Below, piece by piece: positions 10,917 to 23,420 of a stretch of 64,000 bases of DNA (the first letter of the stretch is position 1; each line of letters starts with the position of its first letter). The position numbers and the translations under genes were made by a program. The notes beneath the pieces are model-generated. The model was not told where the DNA came from. It saw only the letters and a list, made by a program, of their open reading frames with translations, and ran no database searches. Source of the stretch: Thermothielavioides terrestris NRRL 8126 (taxonomy: Eukaryota; Ascomycota; Sordariomycetes; Sordariales; Chaetomiaceae); contig NC_016457.1 of NCBI RefSeq assembly GCF_000226115.1, forward strand, positions 8,990,001 to 9,054,000, read 5' to 3'.

Positions 10917-11636
10917 TACCCCCCCCGCCCCATTGGGTAGCTGAATTAGAGTATACGTAACGTCGTATTGAGCGTAGTTCAGGTCTAGCGTAGCGCTGGT
11001 TGTAATAGACGCTAGTACCTACTATCCAATTATATAGCGTTTACCTCGCTATTAGGGTGGTTTAGCGTAGTTGCCTATTAAGGCCTTGCCGCTTATAGCC
11101 GTCCTATTGCCTAAGCTTGAGTTGCTTGTTTATATCGCCTAGTAAGCTGCTAATTGGCTCTTCCTCGCTTTATACATTTGTATATCGCAACTACGTTGTA
11201 CCGAGTGTACCTACTGATTATATACGATCCAACCTTGTCCATTGTCATTTAAACCCCTCCTTCTATACAACTTGACTTTCTTATATTTTCTTCCTATACT
11301 TAACGTATACCTCCCCTTCCTCCTCTATAATCCGTTCTTCCCTCTTTTTACGTAGTAACATCGTTCTCCCTATTCCGCTTCGTATATATTTCTTTTCTTT
11401 TACGCTTCTACCTTACGTCTACCTATATCTTTAAGTACGCTACTCGTTACCGCCTTAGCTCCTATAAGAGTCTCTTCGTCCCCCCTCTCGATAGTGATAT
11501 AGTTTCGAAACTCGCCTACCACGTTCGTGTATAGGAACGCTAAAATGTTAGTCGCCGCTACTACTCTTGAAGGTAGTGGCGTAGGCCACTGTCCTAGTGG
11601 CGACGATAACGAAGACTATAATGTAAATACTTCTAG
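10917..11636. other. Gypsy-B 3' untranslated-like region
   Basis: This starts with the polypurine tract (C/G run at 10919-10929) and holds a pyrimidine-rich plus strand (about 11220-11480) that could be the leader of the plus-strand frame. A short open segment begins at the ATG near 11544 but in a different phase from the long frame, so a spliced or shifted start is possible. Confidence 0.4.
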
Positions 11637-13094
11637 GACGACTCTACTATAGACCTAAGTCGCTTGTTAACTACGACATTATAGAACTAAAATAATCGCT
11701 AGAAGAACGATAAGCTATTAATCGATAGGTTTATTATCGAAGGAGATTCCAACGATAAAGAAAATGAACTACTCTTTGACAAAAGAGAGTTCTATATACA
11801 ATGTATCGCTTACCTTCTTAGTAGCACTAAGGTCGAATATACCCCTAGTTATAGTAAATTTTATAAAGAATATTAGAGGGCCTATATTATATATAAGTAG
11901 GACTTTGTATTATAGGCAATAAACCCTTGCCTTTGGTCTAGTCTAAAGAAAATCCTTAAGGTATACAATATAGGCTAGGCTATTGAGACCCTAGCCTAAA
12001 AGAAGATAAGCTTATAGCTTGTTCGTTGTATAGTCCTTAAATATAAATTCTAGAAGCTAATATAGTTTTTTTAGACCACTTTTAACAATGTATAGACGTA
12101 TTATATCCTTGTTTAGCCGATACTACTCCCTCTATCTACTACTAAGCGGACCTCGATTTACATTGTCCCCTAGACCTTAGTCGCCTTTCTCACTATACCG
12201 AGCTGCTATAGGGCTTTAGTGCCCTATAATCCACTTACCTCTTCTCTAGACCGCTTCACCTAGCTAGCTACCTATCTAACTTATTGTTTAATAAGTAACG
12301 AAGAAGCCTATTAGCGCAATATACGCTATCTAGTCGACGCTATTACAATAGTCGTTAATACTAATAACCGTCTTATCGACTACGTTTTAAGCTCGCTATA
12401 ATCTAGCCCTTCTCTACAAGGTAGCTATAGTACGACTTCTACTAGGTACGATATTGCCTTAGTTCCCTTCGTCCTATGTCCCTAGCACCGTCTATCCTCT
12501 CCCTTTGAGAACCTCGCCTACGTCTTTTGGGAATACGCTAATCCCCTACCCTAGACCCTTAGTAGGTCTAATAGATAGCCGATTATAGAGGTACTCTCGT
12601 TGTTTAACGAGGGTGTCGAGCACCTACCTACTAGCGATATAGTACTATCTAGAGACAAAGAGGCTATAGAGTAGGGCTAGAAATAGCTCTGTCCTCTACT
12701 ATAGCCCTACTCTCGCTTTATCCTATACCTCGACCTATTATCGAACTAACCTACTAACTAGAGTAGTTATAGTAACTTTGATATTTGCCCCTACCCTACC
12801 TTAGAGATCTCGGAGTAGGTGATATATCGGCTACCGACCTTGCCTCCCTTTAGCTTATATCTAGGTATTCCGCGGTACTGTAGGATTGACGGTAGGGTAA
12901 GGCTAGAGGACTACCTATATCTAAGGAAAGAGACCTAATTAACGTGTCGAGGCCTCCCTATATTTGTATTTTTCTTATCGTTCTTTTATAATAAGGCCGT
13001 AGCCGGATATATCGGGGTGACTATATGCCTAGTAGTACTATCGAGCTATATTCGTTTTATCGTTGTTGTTTCTTATAGGGTAGTCTATATATGA
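11637..13094 (+). pseudogene. Gypsy-B antisense reading frame, about 486 codons
   Basis: One uninterrupted phase on the plus strand runs from 11637 to a TGA at 13092-13094. Roughly thirty internal stops occur; every one I read is TAG or TAA and none is TGA, which fits RIP damage of Trp/Gln codons in a real protein-coding strand. The reading has normal mixed composition, with a Ser/Pro/Tyr-rich centre. It ends in a hydrophobic stretch (about 12960-13090) that could be one or two membrane segments. It lies between pol and the 3' LTR and faces the pol 3' end, which lies about 60 bp away near 13150. The true N-terminus is uncertain. I recognise no family. Confidence 0.65.
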
Positions 13095-13129
13095 ACATTA
13101 CGTTTTCCTTTCCTTCTTCGGTTCGACGT

Positions 13130-16100
13130 CGGCTCGTCGTTGTATTATATATCTCCCTATTCCTATTCAAACTCGTCGAGTATAGTAGTATCTAAGAAGT
13201 TCTCTAGGGGCTCCTACGTTAGTTTGTTGTAATCTACCTACTTAATATATACGTTATAGTTATTTCCTCTCTCTTTAGCGTTCTAAGCTTTAAAGATCGC
13301 CTCTACCCTATATTCCTACTAAGGAATACCCTCTTTCGACATAACCTATACAGGGTCTAGCCGTTTATCCGTAACTTTCTACAAAGGGAGTAGATCGGAG
13401 GCTATTTACTCGACTAGATCGATATAGAAGGTTGGATATAAACCACTTAATACATTAAACGTTACTATTAAAGGGATAGGTACTACGACTACCTTATATT
13501 TAGCATTTAGCTAGTCGAGTTTCTTACTAAGGCGGTTCGTCTTTATATTGTATAGAGAGAGCTATACCTCGTCCCCTACCTTGAACCTCTTAGCTAGGTG
13601 GCAAGAGCGGTTCGCATTTGCCTACTACCGCTACTATATATATACGATAGCTACTTAGGTCTACTCTATTCCTTCTTTTAGATAGTGGAGGAACTTAGTA
13701 GCGTAGCCCTCTAGGGTCGCTATAGACGTCGTCGAGATCGTGATAAGTTGTATAGGGCTTATATTAAACCTATAGAGGAGGTAGTTTGGGCTTACCCTAG
13801 TTATAGATAAGTCTTTGTTGTTAAATGCGAATTAGTAGGCTAGAAGGTGTTTAGGCTAGTCGTACTATATAAAGGAGACGAAGATCTAGAGGATAATCTA
13901 TACCTCTTAGTTGATCTACTCTGTTCCCCTATTCGTCTAGGGATAGTGAGAAGTCGATAGAAGCTACTCTACCTCTACCGCTTTATATAGCGTAGTCTAG
14001 AACCTACTTAACTAGTCTAAACCGCAATCGGTTATAATTTGAGTTAGAAACCTATAGAAGCGCTATTATACGTTATAGAACCAAAGGGTATACTCTTCTA
14101 CTCTTATCGAGTATATCGCCTTAAGCTATATATACTTAGAGAGATGGTCGGTAATTACTATAAGGTAGCTAGGCGCCCCCTTGTCTTTCGTAGAGAAGTC
14201 GGTTATAAAGTCAATGGAGATCTGCTTTTAGAAGCGATTAGGGATAGGCAAAGGTTGTAAAAGCCCTTGACGTAGCTGCTAGAAGATTTTACTTCGGCAG
14301 CACTAGTTACAGTTCCTAATGAACCGTTTTATATTGGATAATATAAAGTCCTAGTAGTAATCTCTCTAGAGTATTTTGAATAGCCTATTGTACCCTAGGT
14401 ATCTTGATATAACTAAGTTATAGATTTGCTAGATAATTATAGTAGTTAGGGGCTCCTATATAGAGAGCTAGAGACGGCTATAGAACTAGAGCGCGCCTTA
14501 TACGTTGAAGGAGTAGTCTACGATCTAGGTTTATACTATATTCACCTCTTTTAGAAACTTCTAAGCTTCGTTGTAAATGGCCTAGAGCCGGTAAACGTAG
14601 TGCTCGTCTCCGACAATACCCTTGTCTTATAGGGCTACGAGCTACTTATCTTTGAAGAGCGTCTCTCTTATAGACAACCTAGCCTCCTCCTATATACTAG
14701 TCTAGTATACCTTGATCGGAGGGAATAGCTAAGCGATACACTAGCTATCTTTAAGCTCGTTTTGTTTATACTAAGAGAATATATTAAAGTACAAGGCCTA
14801 GGATCCTAGCTAGTACTTTAGCTTAAAGTTGAATAAGGAGAACGTCTTCGCCTATTAGGCCTACTGTTCACTGATCGGACGTAGCTAGGTAAAGTACTTA
14901 AGGTTCTTATAGTCGGTTAGGATAGTAAAGGGGGCCACTATACTCCAAAGCTCCGCTAACTAGGCCTTGAGATACGAGATAATAGCTAATAGCTCTTTGT
15001 TATAGATAGTATAGTTATACTTAGTAAAGCTTAGTTTTATAGAGTAGTAGGCTATAGGGTAAAGAACCCTGTCCTCTCTCTATTAAGACAAATATCTACT
15101 AAGTACTATACTAGAATAGTCCGCTTCTACGATCGTCTCTCTCTTAGGATCCTATTAGGCAAGGATCAGCTCTAATATAAACGTGGCCTTAAGCGTATCG
15201 AAGGCGTCCTACTCCTCTTTGCCCTAGTAGAAGGGGATGTTCTTATAGGTAAAGCGTATTAATAAGGCTACCTTCTTAAAGAAGTTGAGGATAAAGTTAC
15301 GATAGAAATTAGCGAATCCTAGGAAGCTCTATACTCTTCGAACTTTATAAGATACCTTCTATTTATAGATAGCTTTAATCTTTTTGGGGTTAGAGCGAAT
15401 ATAAACCTCTATCTTTATAATATACCCTAAGTACTTAACTTCCTTTATTATAAATATATATTTCTTAAGGTCTAGGTTGAGGCCTACGTCCCTTAGTCTT
15501 CGGAGGACCTTGTATACCTTCTTTATATAGTCCTTTCAACTCTTGTTCAAATATACTAAGACGTTGTTAAGGTATACTATTATATAGTCTCCTAGCGTTA
15601 GACCAAGGGCGTTGTTAATATATCTTTAGAACGTCGTAGGAGTATCTACGAGCCTAAAGGGGTAGACTAGCTATTCGAATAGTCTAAACCTTATATAAAA
15701 CGCTATAAGGTACTCGTCCCCTTTAGCTATCTAGATATAGTAGAACGTAGCTCTAACGTCTAGCTTTGTAAGCCATTTAGCCCTAGCTAAGGACCAAAGA
15801 GTCTCCTTAATTAGAGGGAATAGGTACTAGTCCTACTTAGTGATCTTGTTTAGGGCTCGATAATCTATATAGAACCTCTATCCTCCTTCTAGCTTCTTTA
15901 TAAAGAGGACTAGGGCAGCTATCGATAAGGAGTTTACCTAAATCTATCCTTTATCTAATAGGTCTACGACCTATTTCCGAATCTCTAAGAGATAGTCCCT
16001 TAGTATATTATATAAGGGTCTCTATAGGAGCTTAGGAAGTTTTCTATCTAGGCTTGTCTTAAGACGGATATAATAGTCGGCCTCCCCCCGATAGGGGGGG

Positions 16101-17960
16101 AGGTCGTTCGCCTTCTCCTTATTAAAGAGGTCGGCAAAGTTATATAGCTCCTTTAGTAAAGCGACCTTTAGGTCTAGGTCGGTATTAGGCTAGGAGATAG
16201 CTACTCCTAGTATAGTAGTTATCTTATAGATATTAGTAACGAGGAATATGTCTTATACCCCTTTAAACTTCTTCCTTTATACCTTGTAGGCTAAGCCTAC
16301 GAACACCGCGCCTATAATTAGGGTAGTATTAGCTTTCTTCTACTATAAGGAGCACTTGTATACCTATAGGTCGCTTTACAAATTAATAGTAAGGACTCTA
16401 TTAGCTAGGTCTAGTACGATCCTACGATAGTTTATCTAAGGGAGCCTCAATATAACGTTATAGGCTAGCCCTAGTACTATATAGAATATAGTAGTATTAA
16501 TCTACCTATTAACGTCTATTGTAACGTAGGCAATATATATAATTTTCTTTGTAATTTATACCCCTTTGACTATAATACCTAAGGTATAAAGAGTTAATAG
16601 GCTTATTTACTTGATCTTTAACCTCTAATATACTCTTTCGCTAATAGCTCTATAGCTCTAGTACCTACTATCTATTTATATATTTATAAAACCAAAGGAG
16701 TTTAGAAAAATAGGGATAAGAAAGGGGGGCTTATCTATTTTCTCTCTAATCTCTATAAACTCGTTCTATAAGCGGCTAGGTCCTTTTAGCCCTTGTATAA
16801 GACTTTGTATAGGGGCTACTCTTTTCCCTCCTTCTCTTTAGAGGAGGAGTCCTCTTCTATTTATTCTTTGGCCTCCAACTTGTTGATATCGACCTAAGGA
16901 GCTAGTCTCTTAGCTAAGGTAAAGGGATAAGTAGTTACAAAGTAGCCCTAGCGCCTACAATGGATATAGGCTCTAGCCTATTAGCGCGCTATATATACCT
17001 CGTTGTTTATCTACTTCGCCTATAGTACGTTTATACCTTGTTTTCCTCTATTCCACTACTACTTTCCTCTACAACCCCTATTGGCTCCCCCCTAGGCTAG
17101 GGTAGTATAGGTTATATTGATCTTAGTTATTAGTATATCTCTATCTATATCCTTCTCTATATCTGTATTAGGCCTAGGTCGCTTACCCTAGGACTATTAA
17201 TGTCGTTCCTCTAGGCGAAGGGCCTCTAGGTTGGTAGCGATCTTACAGTACTTTGCAATGGCTATAGTATAGTCGTTCTATAGAACCCCCTATCCTATTG
17301 CAATATACTTTAACTTTAGGGAGAGGTATCGTTATAGTCTAATAAGTTGTATCTCGTCGCTTTAATTAAGTCCTCTAGCCTTCGATAGCTTCGCTTTAAA
17401 GTGAATAATAAAGAAGGAGAATAGCTCGTTGTCTTCTTAGTGGAATATATCTAGCTCTGTCAAGGCTATAACCTATTTGTAGGGGTCTATATAGACTATT
17501 GTAAGATATTTGAGAAATGCTCCTAGGTTGTAGTTATAGCTAGGTCCTTTCGATTCGTAGAAGGCTACGACCTTAGCCTAGACCTCCTAGCTAAGGTTCC
17601 CTTAAATGAATATCTATTAGTTGTAGAGACCCCTAATAAAGTCCTAGTCCGCTACTAGGATATACGCTATTGTAGCCCTCTAGATGGTAAAGAGCTCCTT
17701 TTTGTCGTCGAAGGGTTGTCCTATAGGGAGGCGCTTCTACTATATCTAGGGAGCTGCTAGAGCTACGGTGTTAGTCGTCGGAGCCTAGGCGTTGGCCACT
17801 GTAGGGGCGTTTATAGTCTGAGCTATAGTAATCTGGGCTATACGAAGTTCCTCAATAGTTATATTCTAATGTACGATCGTCTCTTATAAGAGTTGGAAGT
17901 ATTTACGGACCTAATCTAGGTCTAGGACCTATAGGACGCCTAGGTTGTTTATAGTGGCGT
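13130..17960 (-). pseudogene. Gypsy-B gag-pol relic
   Basis: Read on the minus strand: a gag-like region (about 17.9-17.0 kb); a zinc knuckle at about 16924-16967 in which the first and last Cys and the His read as Tyr; an RT finger motif LVLFIKK...RALNKITK at about 15830-15920; and an RT active-site box YLNNVLVY at about 15550-15575, where Tyr-x-Asp-Asp would be expected. RNase H and integrase regions follow between about 15.0 and 13.5 kb. A C-terminal chromodomain at about 13180-13262 reads K*VDYNKLT*EPLENF, with TAG exactly at conserved Trp positions. The chromodomain places it among chromoviruses, which target heterochromatin. It is non-functional. Confidence 0.85.
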
Positions 17961-18056
17961 CCGGCCCGCTCGATGCCAGTGTCGAAACGCCCAATATGCT
18001 GCTCTCGTCTATACCTAAAAGTAATAGCTGCTCTATCTATATAAAGGTAGTTGAAC

Positions 18057-18328
18057 TGTAATGTACTGGCCTTATAGCGTCTATAGATAAGCGTACGATG
18101 TTCTATTCAACTACCTTAAGGAAGGAAAAAGGAGAAGTATAGGCTGCGGTCCCTACGTATAGAGTTTTTCAGGGGCTCGCGAAGTGGGTTCGGACCGATG
18201 TTATTCCGGGCGCGAGGCGGGCCCACCATAGGTCCGTCCCGGGGCCGCCGTGGATCCGTCCCGGGGCCGCCGCGGATCCTGGGCGCAGCCCCCACATACC
18301 TAGCCCGGGTACAGCCCGGTCCGTAACA
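18057..18328 (-). repeat. Gypsy-B 5' LTR (right copy)
   Basis: 272 bp partner of 10645-10916. The part from about 18180 to 18328 keeps intact CpG- and CpA-containing GC-rich sequence and looks far less mutated than the left copy. In element orientation it is followed by GTTCAACTACC as the putative primer-binding position. Confidence 0.95.
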
Positions 18329-18333
18329 AGGGT

Positions 18334-18700
18334 ATACTAAAGAGGCGCCTCCAGCGTTTCGTTAGCGTATCTACGCTGCTCTTACCTCCTCCCCCTCCTT
18401 TTAGCACTACGCTAGAGGAGGTAGTAGAGAGGCTAGCTAAGTTAGAGGAGTAGTAGAAGTGTATAGAGGGGGTAGTAGTAAGTCTATAAGTCCGTTGTAT
18501 CTATAAAGCGTATATATAGCTAATAATCAAAGAACGAAATTTTAGTGGTAGTAAAGAGCTAGGGTTCGCTACTAGAAGAGGGTAAGGAGGGGGAGAGGGG
18601 TAGCGAGGAGGGCGCTAATAACATATAGGTAGATAAGTTTATAACAGAGTCGATCTAGGGCTTAGAGAAGGACTTAGCGATATAGGGGGTAACTATTAGG
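18334..18700 (+). pseudogene. Gypsy-A antisense reading frame, second part (after the Gypsy-B insertion)
   Basis: If Gypsy-B and one AGGGT copy are removed, the frame ...AAGGGT|ATACTAAAG... continues in phase from the first part. It reads KRRLQRFVSVSTLLLPPPPP and a helical Glu/Leu-rich stretch ending near 18470. A GTAAGT donor near 18478 and a CTAAT..AAAG end near 18530 would be an intron. A second open stretch rich in Glu and Gly (SLLEEGKEGERGSEEG) follows to about 18700, with only TAG interruptions. It may form a coiled coil. It faces the Gypsy-A pol 3' end. No family is recognised. Confidence 0.6.
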
Positions 18701-18859
18701 TAGGTAGGTAGTTCTTATATTGTTTTTTCTTTTTCCTTTTCTTTCCTTTTTTCTTTAATTAAAGCGCTGCTTAGCGCCTTCGTTGCGTTCCCGCCGCTTA
18801 TCGCCTATGCCTATACTTATCTTAAATATATACTTTATAAGCGTATAGTAAAGGCCTAT

Positions 18860-20626
18860 TATCAATATACTTATATAGCTCCTAGGTGTTCTCTTCTAAT
18901 AGGTAGTTCTTCTATTTAATAAGGAAATACCTGTCGAGAGGTAGCCTTATATAATTAAGAATAGCTTCGACCTCCTAATGCTACTCCTATATAACGACCT
19001 ATATACGATCGTGGTATATAAGCGCTTCCTACAAGTTGCCATTAAATAGCTCGAGCATTGCAATAGAGAAAATAGGGTGGAACTTGAACGTAGGTAGGAG
19101 ATCTAAGCGATATACTATCTTCTTGCTGCCTACGTTAGCGATAATTTTAAATAGCCTAAGATATTTATTTGCGAATTTACTGTTTAGACGTCGCTAGCAA
19201 ATATACCTTAAATCGACCTAAACTTACTAGCCAACTCTGAAGGTTATAGGCGTACGTTTACAGTTATACTACTTTATATAACTTTCGTTGGCTTGTACTA
19301 AGGCCTTGTAGATTCTTTCCTAATCTTTAGCGAGCTTCCTAGTACGCTCCTCTATAGCAAGAACGTTGCTTAAGCTATTTATAAGTGGGTCTACTGGATT
19401 ATATAGGTAGTAGCTGTAAAGGAGGTATACTAGGGTCGCCTTTATAGCCAAATACATTGAGGTATTGTAAGTATATTCGGCTAGAGCTAACTTCTATACC
19501 TAGTTATACTACTTCTATATATAGTAAATACGTAGGTAATGCTCTAACGCCTAATTCTGCTTCTCTGTCTAGCCGTTAGTCTAAGGATAGTATATAGTAC
19601 TTAGCTTTTATATAATATCTAAGAGGTCGTAGAGTGTATACTAAAACCTGCTTATAAACAAGCTCTTGCGGTTAGAAACAATAGTCTATAGTAGGCCAAA
19701 TGGTCGGTAGACGTAATCGAAGAAGAGGTGGGCAAAGGCGCTAGCCTAGAGCTGTTTGTACGTCGTAATATAGAGAGTGTACTTAGTAAACTTGTCGACA
19801 ATGACGAGGACAGCGTTATAGGGCTTGTATATATAGGGGTCGATAGAGGTAGGTAGGCCAATGACGAAGTCGACTATAATATCCTGCTATAGGCGCTTAG
19901 GAACTAGCAATGCTACGAGCTTGCTATAAGGGCGGTAGGTTCTTGCTTTTATATAGCTATATATAACGTATTCTACTATATATTGATCGATCTCCCTACG
20001 TATATATAGCCAGTAGTAGTAGCGTATTAGACGTTTATAAGTCTTCCTAATGCTACTATAGCTACCTATTATAGCGTTGTAGTAGTATGTTAAAAGTGTA
20101 TACCGTAGGGCTATAAGCATATAGATCCTACTACTATAACGTAGGATGCTATTATCGCTACACTTCTATTGCCTACGTATATAAGCTGTCTTCTAAGCGC
20201 CCTTAGTCACCTAGGGATTAACTTCCTATACCTAGATTAGTTGCTGCTTAAAAAGCTAGCCTTCGTCCTCTACCGGCTTCCTAGCAGTAGTAGCGACGTA
20301 TAGACGGTGATTAGGCGTATATACATTGCTAGCTAGACTACTATAGGCCGTCTAGTCCAAGGGGGGTCGCCGCCTAGGCCCTAGGTAGCTAGATTCCCTT
20401 GCATATATTTTCTAGGCCTCTAGGGAGCTACGCTCTAACGGCGGTTTACTAGGTCCATCTAGGCCGTAGATAGCACTTCTGTCTATACCGTGGTTGACTA
20501 GTGGAAAAGCGTTATCTAGGCGAAGCCTCTACGCTGCTACCTCTCCCCTATCCCTAGCTATAGGCTTACGGTGACGCTTGCCACTACCTATGCGCTATGA
20601 GACCTCTCGATTACCCTGTTCGAGGC
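18860..20626 (-). pseudogene. Gypsy-A integrase and chromodomain relic
   Basis: Minus strand, right to left: an H2C2-type zinc-binding region at 19887-20120 (TYKRLIRYYYWLYIRREID, with Cys lost), then the integrase core with VIVDKFTKYTLYI at about 19760-19810 and a block near 19670-19700 reading VSNRKSLF, where Asp of the catalytic D,D,E triad is expected (Asn seen). TEKQN keeps the Glu. A chromodomain at 18880-18976 reads EVEAILNYIRL...LIK*KNYL with TAG at a conserved Trp. The upstream continuation of the protein is at 33546 and beyond, across Gypsy-C. Confidence 0.85.
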
Positions 20627-20630
20627 GTAT

Positions 20631-21118
20631 TAAAATGGTACAAAACCTCTATATCAACTTACCCTACTATACCTAGGACTAGGCGTGTAAGATAGCTCCT
20701 AAAGGAATATAGTGTTCCTCTGGACGAACGAAGATAGTGCGTATTGAATAGTAGGAAGAATGTCTCCTAAAAGGAAGACACGTAGCTCAGATATATCTAG
20801 TAGGATATAGTAGAAAGATAAAAAGACAATAAGAATATAGTTAGAGCTCAATAGCTCGAATACCTACTGTCTAGACAGAGGTAGAACAACGAAAGGAGAG
20901 GCTCAATAGCCTTCCTAGAAGAAGGAGGGCTACCAACGTAGTGTCAACGAATATATCTTAACAACTGTTTAATGTCTTGCTTAATAACGAAGAAGATAGG
21001 CTTAGCCTACTTAAATATATATAATCAGAGGGCTAGACCCCCTAGCAACGAATATAATGCACTAAAACGATTAGAAAAACTAGGTCCCTATATCTAGGTA
21101 GTCTATTACCCTAATTCA
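20631..21118 (-). repeat. Gypsy-C 3' LTR (left copy)
   Basis: 488 bp, collinear with 33054-33541; the differences are predominantly transitions. It contains an internal repeat of the form CAATAGCYYTCCTAG / CAATAGCTCGAATACC. Confidence 0.93.
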
Positions 21119-21399
21119 CACTTCCCTTTCAAGTTTGCTATACACTCCTATAGGCAAGCTCGTACCTTAAAAGCTCTCTAGTGTACACCTTTCATCGTCG
21201 CTACTCTTTGAGCTACTCTCTACGTATAGCTCTCTTAGCTCGTAAAGGCCTAGCTAGCTATAGTAGCTAATCATATCGTCTTTTGTACTCCTCTACTTCC
21301 TTAATATATATATCCTATCCTTGCTACTATACTAGATACTTATACTTATAGACGAAGGCGCGGTCGTATAAGTTATATAGTAGTAGACGAAGTAGCCGT

Positions 21400-23420
21400 T
21401 TAGGTTTAGTAGGCTCCTTACGAAGGCGCTTACTATAGTACTATACCGAGGGTAACGTATAGCTAGATAATATAGGCAATCCTTATACCTACAAATGTTT
21501 CTATACTAGCGAGTAAAGCATCTTAAGATAGTTTAGCCTCCTTATAAGTGTATAGATAAGCGTCTCCTCTTCCTAGAGGTAGGGATCAAGTACTATTATT
21601 CTAAGCGCCGCCTATACTAGGGCCCTAAGCTGTTTAACCTATATACTACTAAGGAGGTGCTCCTAGTCAAACTTATCTATAGGGGCATCGACGAGCCTTC
21701 AAGTTGTAGTCGCCTATATTGTAGCGATCTCTATAATCTTAGCCTCAACGTTTACCTAAGTTGATATATTGTTAAGATTCTCCGCTAGCATAGCCGATAG
21801 TTCTAAAGTAGTATTCTAGTCCTCTAGTCGGAGTAGTAGAACGGCCCTAGATATTAAAAATGTAGCTTATAGCTATCGTCCAAGGTCGTCTATAAAGTCT
21901 TATAAAGATAGCTTGCTATTTAGCTATTTATCTAGTAGGAGCCCTACAATCCTATAGTAGTACACCTAGTATACTACCTCTTACTTTGATTAGAGTATAA
22001 GAATTAGCTATACAATAGAGATTAGTCCCTTTTCACTCTAGTTAAAGATCTAGGCTTATTTGAATACTACTAAGTATATAGCTAAAATCTTAAGTTCTAT
22101 ATCGCTAAAGTAGTTATAGATATATATAGGTAGGTCGTTTAGCCTAAGAATAGCTAGCTCATTAGGCGTAAATATATCGTTGCCCTAGAGGACTTCGATC
22201 ACCTTGTCTTCGTTGTACTCTAAGAGTATAGACTATATAGGTTCTTAGGTCGAAGACAATAGGTCTAGAGGGAGCTTATACGTCTTACCTTTGTTCTACT
22301 ATAGTAAAGGGATCCCTTTAGTATAGAGTAAGCAATCTTTGAAAGTACTAAGAGCATTCTTATAAGCTCCTAACTATAAGTGTAATATATACTATTATAC
22401 GACTTTCTTACTATCTCTCTAATATAGTTAGAGCTAGGGCATCTTGAATTATATTAGTCCGTCTAGAAGGCGGGGCTAGAGCTCTTAAAGAAAAGCTTAT
22501 ATAAACTCTAGAGAGAACTATCTATACTCCTAACCTATACTTTACCGAAGGTAGTAGATAATTACCTCCTTATATAGCTACGACTAAGGGAACCTATAGA
22601 TAGACTAGAAAGCGATCTAGACCTTTAATAAGATATTGGTATATATCTCTATACTCTTGAGTATAGAGTCGAAGTAGTAAAGCCGGCCTATAATTTAGTC
22701 GAAGATCGTAATAGCCCAATGCCTTCCGTCGACAAAGCAAAGAAAGACCTAGAAACAACAATAGTTGGCAATGACCTTCTAGTTAGATCAATGGAACTCC
22801 TTTAGTATAAGACTAATATCCGAGATAGGCTATAGGTAGAACTAGAGACAGTCCTTATAAGGACGAAAGAAAAACTATATAATATCTAGGATTATCTAGC
22901 CCTTTAACTATTCTTTAGCGAGTAATATACCTTCTACATCGAAGAGTAAAATACCTATATCTATAAAGCTGATTTCGAAAAACTAATCTATTATATACCT
23001 TCTTTCTAGCTAGCCTAGGAATAGGTAGCTTACGATCTTAGGGTTTATACTAAGCCGAGGGCTCTAAATCTAGTTAGGCTACTAATTGATTATATCTTAT
23101 AAGTACTTCTTTAGGGTTTATAGAAATAGAAAAAGCTTAGGACTAGTCTCCCTAAGGTGACTTAGCATCTTTAAGTCTAGCTTTTACTCTACGAAGGAGG
23201 TGTAATACCTCGCTTAATCACTATCTTTAGTAAGCCTCTACAAACCTAGTAGTATATAAAACTTAAGCTCTCTAAGTAGCTGCTTCTATCTTAGAATAGC
23301 AGTTATATCGGCCTAAGATTATATAGGCCCTATAAAATTAGAAATCCTACAACGACCTATAATAATATTTACGATAGTATATAAAAATTTAGTTTAATAG
23401 AAAAGTCGTTTTCTAAATAG
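21400..23420 (-). pseudogene. Ulp1/C48-like cysteine protease region of Gypsy-C
   Basis: On the minus strand a coding-like frame runs from about 23420 (Lys/Arg-rich helical N-terminal part) down to about 21400. Around 22750-22640 it reads FVDGRHWAITIFD followed by IIGRLYYFDSILKS, which fits the Ulp1 (SUMO protease) catalytic His-Trp...Asp region. About 50 codons on, near 22510-22550, QSIG*EYR*FSLEF fits the Q-x-N-G-x-(D/E)-C-G box with the Cys codon now Tyr. An open helical stretch continues to about 21400. A frame change just upstream of the His motif suggests an intron or indel. C48 proteases are known passengers of some DNA transposons. Here the domain is downstream of pol inside an LTR pair. 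It is inactive as it stands. Confidence 0.6.

Larger units (their letters stand above)
10645..18328 (-). mobile_element. Gypsy-B: Ty3/Gypsy chromovirus, 7684 bp, nested in Gypsy-A
   Basis: The LTRs are 10645-10916 and 18057-18328, both 272 bp, beginning TGTAA and ending GTAACA (GTAATA in the left copy). The 5-bp duplication AGGGT is at 10640-10644 and 18329-18333. The element is minus-oriented. A very G-rich polypurine tract, seen on the plus strand as the C run at 10919-10929, abuts the 3' LTR. Pol reads right to left: CCHC knuckle, RT, integrase, and a chromodomain near 13180-13262. Its insertion interrupts the antisense frame of Gypsy-A in phase. Coding parts are full of TAG/TAA. Confidence 0.95.
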
